In this document: positions 58,211-64,000 of the stretch, one piece after another | How the letters are laid out: each line of letters begins with the position of its first letter | Position numbering within the stretch: the stretch's first letter is position 1 | NCBI RefSeq assembly: GCF_009649175.1 | Contig: NZ_WJPO01000001.1 | Span: forward strand, 248,001-312,000 | Origin: Rhodovulum strictum | Lineage (GTDB): Bacteria; Pseudomonadota; Alphaproteobacteria; Rhodobacterales; Rhodobacteraceae | Reading direction: 5' to 3' | DNA length: 64,000 bases | The notes under the pieces: generated by a model | Told to the model about the DNA's origin: nothing | Database searches by the model: none | The model's input: only the letters and a program-made list of their open reading frames with translations | Position numbers and translations under genes: made by a program

Positions 58211-59098
58211 ATGAGCGACAGGATCAGGGGGCCGCGGATCGGCCGGAGCGAGGCGGCGCAGGGCTACCTGCTGGTGGCGACGCCTTTGGCCTATGCGCTG
58301 TTGCTGCTGGCCGTGCCGCTGGGCGCGATCGTGCTGTTCAGCTTCTGGTCGCAGGATTACCTGACCATCGACACCACGCTGACGCTCAAGAACTACCGCG
58401 AGGCGCTGTCCGATCCGCTTTATCGCCAGTTGTTGCTGCGCTCGCTGATGATCTCGGCGGCGGTGACGGCGGCGACGGTGCTGACCGCCTTTCCCATCGC
58501 CTATTACGTCTCGTTCTATGTCCCGCCCGAACGCAAGGCGATGTGGATCTTCCTCATCACCATCCCGTTCTGGACCTCGTACCTGATCCGGGTTTTCCTG
58601 TGGAAGGTGATCCTGGGCTATAACGGGGTGTTCAACACCACGCTTCTGGGCCTTGGTATCATCGACGAACCGCTGACCTTCATCCTCTACAACGCGAATG
58701 CGGTGGTCATCACGCTTGCCCATGCCTATGCGCCCTTCGCGATCCTGCCGATCTTCGTGGCGCTGGAAAAGATCGACCGCTCGCTGCACGAGGCCAGCCG
58801 CGATCTGGGCGAGGGGTACCTCTCGACCTTCTGGCGGGTGACGCTGCCGCTTGCGATGCCCGGCGTGGTGGCGGCGGTGCTGATCGTGTTCATCCCGACC
58901 ATCGGCGATTACGTCACGCCGATGCTGGTGGGCGGGCCGGACGGCCGGATGATCGCCAACATGATCCAGACCCAGTTCCTGCGGCTGAACAATGCGCCGA
59001 TGGGCGCGGCGCTGGCGGTGCTGACCATGGCGATGGTGTCGGCGGTGGCGCTGGTCTTCGTCTTCCTCAACCGCCGTTTCCTGCGAGGCCGGCAATGA
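58211..59098 (+). CDS. potB: Polyamine-type ABC transporter permease, PotB-like
   Basis: 295 residues, six membrane helices, with the ATPase-contact EAA loop EASRDLGEGYLSTFWRVTLP. PLGAIVLFSFWSQDY and FWTSYLIRVFLWKVILGYNG are typical PotB blocks. Probable spermidine/putrescine importer, although close relatives carry other cations or opines. Overlaps potC by 4 bp. Confidence 0.9.
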   Translation: MSDRIRGPRIGRSEAAQGYLLVATPLAYALLLLAVPLGAIVLFSFWSQDYLTIDTTLTLKNYREALSDPLYRQLLLRSLMISAAVTAATVLTAFPIAYYVSFYVPPERKAMWIFLITIPFWTSYLIRVFLWKVILGYNGVFNTTLLGLGIIDEPLTFILYNANAVVITLAHAYAPFAILPIFVALEKIDRSLHEASRDLGEGYLSTFWRVTLPLAMPGVVAAVLIVFIPTIGDYVTPMLVGGPDGRMIANMIQTQFLRLNNAPMGAALAVLTMAMVSAVALVFVFLNRRFLRGRQ

Positions 59099-59898
59099 AA
59101 CGCCCGCTGCGCGTCTACGCGATCCTCTATCTCGCCTTCCTCTATGCGCCGATCGCGCTTCTGCCGGTCTTTGCCTTCAATGACGGCACGGTGATCGCCT
59201 TCCCGCTGCGCGGATTCACCTGGGGCTGGTTCGAGCAACTGACCGAAATCCCGGCGTTGCATGCCGCCGTGCTGAACAGCCTCAAGATCGCGGTCAGCAC
59301 CGCGATCCTGGCCACCTGTCTGGGCGTTCTGGCCGCGCGCGCCGCCACCCGCTTTGCCTTTCCCGGCAAGAAGGGGGTGATGGGGCTCATCATGCTGCCG
59401 CTCGTGCTGCCCGAGATCATCGTCGCGGTCTCGCTTCTGGTGGTGCTGCTGCAACTGGGGCTGTCGCTGGGCGCCTGGACGGTGATCCTGGGCCATGTGC
59501 TGATCGCGACGCCGTTTTCCATCGCGATCCTGAACTCGGCCTTCCAGGGGCTCGACCTGTCGCTCGAGGAGGCGGCGGTCGATCTGGGCGAAACGCGGCT
59601 GTCCAGCTTCCGGCTGGTCACGCTGCCGCTGGTGATGCCGGGCATCATCTCGTCGCTGCTGATCGCCTTCACCATCTCGCTTGACGAGTTCATCATCGCC
59701 TTCTTCCTGACCGGGACCGAACCGACGCTGCCCGTCTATCTCTGGGGACAGTTGCGCTTTCCGCAGCGGCTGCCGGTGATCATGGCGCTGGGCACGCTTC
59801 TGGTGCTGGCCTCGGTGCTGTTGCTGGCGATTGCCGAATATGCCCGCCGCCGGGGCGCCGCGCGCACCGGGCAGAAAGACGCCGGAGGATTCCTGTGA
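59095..59898 (+). CDS. potC: Polyamine-type ABC transporter permease, PotC-like
   Basis: 267 residues, six membrane helices. EAA loop: LSLEEAAVDLGETRLSSFRL; upstream FAFNDGTVIAFPLRGFTWGW is the PotC N-terminal block. Overlaps potB and potA by 4 bp each, so a strict operon. Confidence 0.9.
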   Translation: MKRPLRVYAILYLAFLYAPIALLPVFAFNDGTVIAFPLRGFTWGWFEQLTEIPALHAAVLNSLKIAVSTAILATCLGVLAARAATRFAFPGKKGVMGLIMLPLVLPEIIVAVSLLVVLLQLGLSLGAWTVILGHVLIATPFSIAILNSAFQGLDLSLEEAAVDLGETRLSSFRLVTLPLVMPGIISSLLIAFTISLDEFIIAFFLTGTEPTLPVYLWGQLRFPQRLPVIMALGTLLVLASVLLLAIAEYARRRGAARTGQKDAGGFL

Positions 59899-61004
59899 AA
59901 GACACGCGCGCCACCGCCCGGCCGATCATCACGCTGGAGGCGGTCGAGAAGTATTACGGCGACTACCATGCGCTGCGCGGCATCAGCGCCGAGATCCGGC
60001 AGGGCGAGTTCTTCTCGCTGCTCGGCCCCTCGGGCTGCGGCAAGACCACGCTGCTGCGCACCATCGCAGGCTTCGAGGATCTGTCCGCAGGGCGGCTTTT
60101 CATCGACGGGCAGGACATGGCCGGGGTGCCCGCGAACAAGCGGCCCACCAACATGGTGTTCCAGTCCTACGCGATCTTTCCCCATCTCAGCGTGGCCGAG
60201 AATGTGGGCTTCGGCCTGCGCCGTACGCGGCTGTCGAAGACCGACAAGGCCGCCAGGGTCGAGGCCGCGCTCGCCATGGTGGGACTCTCGGGCTATGGCG
60301 GACGCGCGGCGCATGCGCTGTCGGGCGGCCAGCGCCAGCGGGTCGCGCTTGCGCGCGCGCTGATCCTCGAACCCACGGTCCTGCTGCTCGACGAGCCGCT
60401 CTCGGCGCTCGACAAGAAGATGCGCGACCAGATGCAGGGAGAGTTGCGCCGACTGCAACGCCAGGTCGGCATCACCTTCATCCTCGTCACCCATGACCAG
60501 GAAGAGGCGCTGATCATGTCCGACCGCATCGCGGTGATGTTCGAGGGCCAGATCGCGCAGCTCGACACGCCGCAGATGCTCTATCGCCGCCCGGTCAGCC
60601 GCAAGGTAGGCGAGTTCATCGGGGTGATGAACTTCCTGCCCGCCCGCGCCACCGTCGCCGACGAAACCCATATCGAGGTCGAGGCCGCCGGGCTCGGCCG
60701 CGCCGTGATCGGCCCCGACCAGCTGCCCGGCGGCTGGCATCCCGGCCAGACCCAGAGCGTCGGCATCCGCCCCGAAACCATGTCGATCCTCTATCCCGGC
60801 GAAACCACCGACCGGCGCGTGGCGACCGGCGTGGTCGAGGATCTCTCCTATTACGGCGACATGACCTATTACGAGGTCCGCCTTGACGGGGTCGAGCGGC
60901 CGATGACCATCTCGATGAAGAATCTCGTCGGTCGCCCCGTTCTGGAACGCGGCACCGAGGCCCGCGTCGCCTGGGACGCGCGCTCGCTGGTGCTGTTCGC
61001 CTGA
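59895..61004 (+). CDS. potA: Polyamine-type ABC transporter ATPase, PotA-like
   Basis: 369 residues. Walker A GPSGCGKTTLLRTIAGFEDL, signature LSGGQRQRVALARAL, Walker B VLLLDEPLSALDKK, then a C-terminal TOBE regulatory domain (about 285-365). No periplasmic binding protein gene accompanies potBCA here. The dispersed repeat copy C begins 3 nt after the stop codon and supplies a terminator. Confidence 0.93.
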   Translation: MKDTRATARPIITLEAVEKYYGDYHALRGISAEIRQGEFFSLLGPSGCGKTTLLRTIAGFEDLSAGRLFIDGQDMAGVPANKRPTNMVFQSYAIFPHLSVAENVGFGLRRTRLSKTDKAARVEAALAMVGLSGYGGRAAHALSGGQRQRVALARALILEPTVLLLDEPLSALDKKMRDQMQGELRRLQRQVGITFILVTHDQEEALIMSDRIAVMFEGQIAQLDTPQMLYRRPVSRKVGEFIGVMNFLPARATVADETHIEVEAAGLGRAVIGPDQLPGGWHPGQTQSVGIRPETMSILYPGETTDRRVATGVVEDLSYYGDMTYYEVRLDGVERPMTISMKNLVGRPVLERGTEARVAWDARSLVLFA

Positions 61005-61006
61005 GC

Positions 61007-61068
61007 CTTCTTCTGGCCGGAAATATCCCGGGGGGAGTCCGCAAGGACGGGGGGCAGCGCCCCCCTTT
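61007..61068 (+). repeat. Dispersed intergenic element, copy C (box plus two hairpins)
   Basis: Box CTTCTTCTGGCC, GGA, AATATCC, CGG (61007-61032), then GTCC-GCAA-GGAC (61037-61048) and GGGGGGC-AGC-GCCCCCC (61049-61065) followed by TTT. It starts 3 nt after the potA stop and lies 7 bp before the end of the convergent pseudouridine synthase gene, so it probably terminates both. Confidence 0.85.
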
Positions 61069-61074
61069 CCGGCC

Positions 61075-61620
61075 TCAGGCCGCGCGCCACGCCCCGCTGT
61101 CCAGCCCCGCCAGCGTCCATTCGCCGATCCGCCAGCGGATCAGCCGCAGGGTAGGGTGGCCCACCGCGGCCGTCATCCGGCGCACCTGCCGGTTGCGGCC
61201 CTCGGTGATGGTCAGTTCGATCCAGCAATCGGGCACCGACTTGCGGAACCGCACCGGCGGCGTGCGCGGCCACAGCCCGGGCGGGTCGCCCTCGATCCGG
61301 CGCACCCCGGCGGGCCGGGTCGGGCCGTCCTTCAGCGTCACGCCTTGGCGCAGCGCCTCAAGCGCGGCGTCAGAGGGAACCCCCTCGACCTGCACCAGAT
61401 AGGTCTTGGCCATCTTGTTGCGCGGATCGGCGATGCGGGCCTGCAACTGCCCGTCATCGGTCAGCACCAGCAGCCCCTCGCTGTCGCGGTCGAGCCGCCC
61501 GGCGGGATAGACGCCAGGGATCTTGATGAACCCCGCCAGCGTCGGTCGTCCGCCGCCGCCTTCGTCGGTGAATTGCGACAGCACCCCCCAGGGCTTGTTG
61601 AACAGGATCACCCGGCTCAC
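61075..61620 (-). CDS. rRNA pseudouridine synthase, RluE/RsuA family
   Basis: 181 residues. The catalytic aspartate is in [35 protein letters not shown] and [20 protein letters not shown] are the other family blocks. No N-terminal S4 domain, as in RluE, which modifies U2457 of 23S rRNA. Start is GTG 61620, overlapping the stop of the upstream ABC ATPase (GTGA), so the two are coupled. Confidence 0.92.
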   Translation of the reverse strand: MSRVILFNKPWGVLSQFTDEGGGGRPTLAGFIKIPGVYPAGRLDRDSEGLLVLTDDGQLQARIADPRNKMAKTYLVQVEGVPSDAALEALRQGVTLKDGPTRPAGVRRIEGDPPGLWPRTPPVRFRKSVPDCWIELTITEGRNRQVRRMTAAVGHPTLRLIRWRIGEWTLAGLDSGAWRAA

Positions 61621-62561
61621 GCAGCGCCCCTGGAGGAGGTCAGTTCCACGAACACGTCCTCGAGATTCGGTTCCTCGGTCGCGATGTCGCGGATGGTGAT
61701 GCCCGCGCTGCGCACCGCCTCGATCACGGCGCCGGTGGCGATCTGGCTGCGCCGATAGGTAAAGCACAGCGCGCCGTCGCGGCGGGTGCAGGTCTCGACC
61801 CCGGGCGGCATGGCGGGCGGGGTGCCGACAGGGTCTTCGGGGTGGATCACCAGCGTCTTGGCATCCATCCGTCCGATCAGGGCCGCGGTCGAATCCCGGG
61901 CGATCACCTCGCCATGATTGATGATCGCGATCTCGCCGCACATCTGTTCGGCTTCTTCCAGGTAATGCGTGGTCAGGATGATCGTGGTGCCCTGTTCCTC
62001 GTTCAGGCGGCGGATATTGGTCCACAGCATCTGGCGCAGTTCGATATCGACGCCCGCGGTCGGCTCGTCCAGCACCAGCACCTGCGGTCGATGGACCAGC
62101 GCCTTGCCCAGCAACAGCCGCCGCCGCATCCCCCCGGACAGGTTGCGCGCATAGGCATCGGCCTTGTCCTCCAGCCCGATGGCCTTGAGGATGCGGTCGG
62201 TGATGCGCTGCGATTTCGGCACGCCGTAAAGCCCCGCCTGCACCTCCAGCGCGGCGCGGGGGGTAAAGAACGGGTCTATGTTCAACTCCTGCGGCATGAC
62301 CCCGATGGCGGCGCGCGACTGGCGCGGGTTCACATCCTGATCGAAGCCCCAGATCCGCACCTTGCCCGAGCTTTTCAGCACGAGCCCCGCCAGAATGTTG
62401 ATCAGCGTGGACTTGCCCGCGCCGTTCGGCCCCAGCAGGCCAAAGATCGCGCCCGCCGGAATGGCCAGATCGACCCCTTTCAGCGCCTGTTTCGGGGGCT
62501 GGCTGCCGCTGGCGGCATAGGTCTTGGTCAGCCCTTCGATCTCGATCGCGTTTTCGCCCAT
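61617..62561 (-). CDS. ABC-2-type transporter ATP-binding protein
   Basis: 314 residues. Walker [21 protein letters not shown], signature [20 protein letters not shown], Walker [13 protein letters not shown]. The C-terminal 90 residues end in [20 protein letters not shown], the usual tail of DrrA/CcmA-like multidrug or lipid exporters. No permease gene follows; instead the pseudouridine synthase overlaps its end, so the membrane partner must be elsewhere. ATG 62561 has AGAGG 6 nt upstream; a GTG 27 bp earlier is less likely. Confidence 0.9.
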   Translation of the reverse strand: MGENAIEIEGLTKTYAASGSQPPKQALKGVDLAIPAGAIFGLLGPNGAGKSTLINILAGLVLKSSGKVRIWGFDQDVNPRQSRAAIGVMPQELNIDPFFTPRAALEVQAGLYGVPKSQRITDRILKAIGLEDKADAYARNLSGGMRRRLLLGKALVHRPQVLVLDEPTAGVDIELRQMLWTNIRRLNEEQGTTIILTTHYLEEAEQMCGEIAIINHGEVIARDSTAALIGRMDAKTLVIHPEDPVGTPPAMPPGVETCTRRDGALCFTYRRSQIATGAVIEAVRSAGITIRDIATEEPNLEDVFVELTSSRGAA

Positions 62562-62657
62562 CTCGCGCCTCTGCCGCTTGCCCGTCACGGGGGCATCGCT
62601 ATCATGCCCCCTGACCTAACGCGACCCCGTCGCCCCGGCAACGAGCGGAGCCCAGAG

Positions 62658-62867
62658 ATGACCACAAATGCCTCCCGCGACCCGCGCGCGATCGACGCCC
62701 CCGAGACCGAGATCGTGCGCCAGTGGCGCGTGGCCTGCGATGGCTGCGGCCCCGCGCTGGGCCATCCGCGCGTCTGGCTGGTGATCCCGCACGAGACGGG
62801 CTTTGTCGATTGCGGCTATTGCGACAAGCGCTTCGTGCATGAAAGCTTTGCCGACCGGCTGGGATGA
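62658..62867 (+). CDS. Zinc-finger domain protein (zf-CHCC type)
   Basis: 69 residues. [19 protein letters not shown] followed by [13 protein letters not shown] gives the C/H/C/C zinc pattern related to the NDUFS6-like zinc-finger proteins of complex I assembly. GGAG lies 7 nt before the ATG. Its stop overlaps the next gene's ATG. The longer frame upstream is a shadow over the ABC gene. Confidence 0.87.
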   Translation: MTTNASRDPRAIDAPETEIVRQWRVACDGCGPALGHPRVWLVIPHETGFVDCGYCDKRFVHESFADRLG

Positions 62868-63634
62868 GCGCGCCCGACCCGCGCGGGCGGCTGCGGCGCA
62901 ACCTGTTATGGCTGGGGGGCATCGCGCTGGCCTATGGGGCCATCGCCTCGGGGCCCGGGCTGTGGCGGCGGGCCTTTCCGCCCGGCTTCGATTTCGCGCC
63001 GATTGCGGGCCTGCCGGGGTTCCGGCGGCTTGAGCAGGGCGCGGTTTCGGCGGGTTCGCCGCTGCTGATCGGGCTTGATCCCGATACCGCGCCGCGGCTG
63101 CCGGTGGGCGATCCCTGTGCGGCGCTGTTTGGGGGCGCGCTCGGCGCGGGGGCGGTGCCGGTGGCCTATTTCACCGATGTGCGCTGCGCCTGGTGCCGGG
63201 TGATGACGCCCCTGCTGCGCGAACGCGCCGGGGGGGCGGCGCCCTCGATCCGGCTCGCCTGGCATGAACTGCCGCTCTTGGGCGAGGCGTCGGTTCTGGC
63301 GGCGCGCGCGGTTCTGGCGGCGGCCGAACAGGGCGCGGGGCCTGCCTTTCACGCGCGGATCGCGGCCGGGCGGCTGGTGCCCACGCCCGAGGCGCTGGGC
63401 CGGCTGGCCGATGCGATGGGGCTGGATGGCGCGCGGCTGCGCACCGAGATGACGGCACCCGGGATCGACCGTCAACTGGCGCTCAGCCGGGGGCTGGCGG
63501 ATCTGTTCGGCTTTTACGGCACGCCCGCGCTGGTGGTGGGCCGCACCGCCGTTCTGGGCCGGATCGAGGGGGCCGATCTGGACCGGCTGATCGCGCTCGA
63601 AGCCGCCGAGGCCGCCACCGCGCCCTGTGCCTGA
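62864..63634 (+). CDS. DsbA-family thioredoxin-fold protein, membrane anchored
   Basis: 256 residues. An N-terminal hydrophobic segment (about 13-30) acts as signal anchor; the redox motif is Cys108-Ala-Trp-Cys111 in [14 protein letters not shown], and the cis-proline lies in [14 protein letters not shown] differs from the CPHC of DsbA, so its redox potential and role (oxidase or isomerase) are open. Overlaps the zinc-finger gene by 4 bp. Confidence 0.85.
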   Translation: MSAPDPRGRLRRNLLWLGGIALAYGAIASGPGLWRRAFPPGFDFAPIAGLPGFRRLEQGAVSAGSPLLIGLDPDTAPRLPVGDPCAALFGGALGAGAVPVAYFTDVRCAWCRVMTPLLRERAGGAAPSIRLAWHELPLLGEASVLAARAVLAAAEQGAGPAFHARIAAGRLVPTPEALGRLADAMGLDGARLRTEMTAPGIDRQLALSRGLADLFGFYGTPALVVGRTAVLGRIEGADLDRLIALEAAEAATAPCA

Positions 63635-63696
63635 AGGCTGGCGAAGCGCGCGCCATCGTGGCAAGACCGGATCGCACGGCCAAGGGGGACAAGGAC

Positions 63697-64000
63697 ATGG
63701 GCACGACATTCGGCAAGGGCTGCCATCTGCACCTGATCGACGGCTCGGCCTTCATCTTTCGCGCCTTTCACGCGCTGCCGCCGCTGACGCGGAAATCCGA
63801 CGGGCTGCCGGTGGGCGCGGTCTCGGGCTTCTGCAACATGATCCACAAATATGTGGAGGACAATTCCGGCCCCGATGCGCCGACCCATGTGGCCGTGGTG
63901 TTCGACAAGGGCAGCCACACCTTCCGCAACGATCTTTACGATCTTTACAAGGCCAACCGGGACGAGATGCCCGAAGATCTGCGCCCGCAGATCCCCCTGA
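63697..64000 (+). CDS. polA: DNA polymerase I, 5' part (cut by window edge)
   Basis: The first 101 codons. LHLIDGSAFIFRAFHALPPL, FCNMIHKYVEDNSG and HVAVVFDKGSHTFRNDLYDL followed by YKANRDEMPEDLRPQIPL are the 5'-3' exonuclease (FEN-like) domain of PolA with the first metal-binding aspartate and the conserved YKANR arch. The gene runs past the right edge. Confidence 0.95.
   Translation, partial: MGTTFGKGCHLHLIDGSAFIFRAFHALPPLTRKSDGLPVGAVSGFCNMIHKYVEDNSGPDAPTHVAVVFDKGSHTFRNDLYDLYKANRDEMPEDLRPQIPL

Overview
The window reads as a chromosomal segment of a GC-rich alphaproteobacterium, almost certainly family Rhodobacteraceae (Rhodobacter/Rhodovulum/Paracoccus relatives). Grounds: the mdh-sucCDAB-lpd order; the neighbouring (3S)-malyl-CoA thioesterase, mesaconyl-CoA hydratase and sdhCDAB genes, as in Rhodobacter sphaeroides; a split ATP synthase F0 operon with both b' and b subunits; MipZ; a Hint-domain protein; and an ornithine decarboxylase with an alphaproteobacterial-style leader. 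No prophage, CRISPR array, rRNA operon or insertion sequence is visible. Most of the window is core genome, so the interest lies mainly in the spaces between genes.

Layout. 1-2.3 kb: 5' part of dprA and tldD (minus), separated by 406 bp holding two CtrA-like sites and a strongly paired element. 2.6-8.5 kb: thrC, an M16 peptidase and a GNAT acetyltransferase in overlapping order, then ornithine decarboxylase and dapE. 8.5-19.3 kb: RNase R, a lytic transglycosylase, a Hint protein, rimO, an AsmA-like protein, a [2Fe-2S] ferredoxin, tRNA-Ala(GGC), a FYDLN-acid protein and a YgjP-like metallopeptidase. 19.3-37.1 kb: a central-metabolism block. A GntR/FCD regulator sits next to lpd; the minus-strand mdh-sucC-sucD-sucA-sucB-(AT-rich ORF)-(MAPEG)-lpd row supplies 2-oxoglutarate dehydrogenase, succinyl-CoA synthetase and malate dehydrogenase; the plus strand carries mcl2-nnrU-DUF1737-mch (ethylmalonyl-CoA pathway) and sdhCDAB. 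37.2-43.6 kb: mipZ and the translation/secretion row ffh-aroQ-rpsP-bluB-rimM-trmD-rplS-rpmE. 43.8-49.4 kb: azoreductase/LysR pair, EamA transporter, ArsR, and atpI-B-E-F'-F. 49.5-55.1 kb: an FCD GntR regulator, an OmpA-like lipoprotein, an Ada-type protein, nth, a PfkB kinase and a subtilase. 55.1-64 kb: a sulfotransferase facing a GT14 glycosyltransferase, a HIT protein, a polyamine-type ABC transporter (potBCA without a binding protein), a pseudouridine synthase coupled to an ABC ATPase, a zinc-finger protein, a DsbA-like protein and the start of polA.

Most notable non-coding signals. (1) The 10-bp palindrome TGTGATCACA occurs as a pair with identical 21-bp centre-to-centre spacing upstream of sucC and again upstream of sdhC; a single 9/10 copy lies 8 bp before the start codon of the GntR/FCD gene beside the suc row. 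This suggests an undescribed dedicated TCA-cycle regulon with an autoregulated GntR protein. (2) Three intergenic copies of a composite element, CTTCTTCTGGCC-N3-AATATCC followed by GC hairpins with a 3-nt loop whose stem sequence differs between copies; two begin within 3 nt of a stop codon. (3) A paired element with CtrA-like sites upstream of dprA. (4) A probable speF-type leader RNA. (5) An AT-rich membrane-protein ORF starting on the sucB stop codon.

Start sites were chosen from ribosome-binding sites and family length, and often differ from the longest possible reading frame. All functional names rest on recognisable sequence motifs and gene order; no database search was run.
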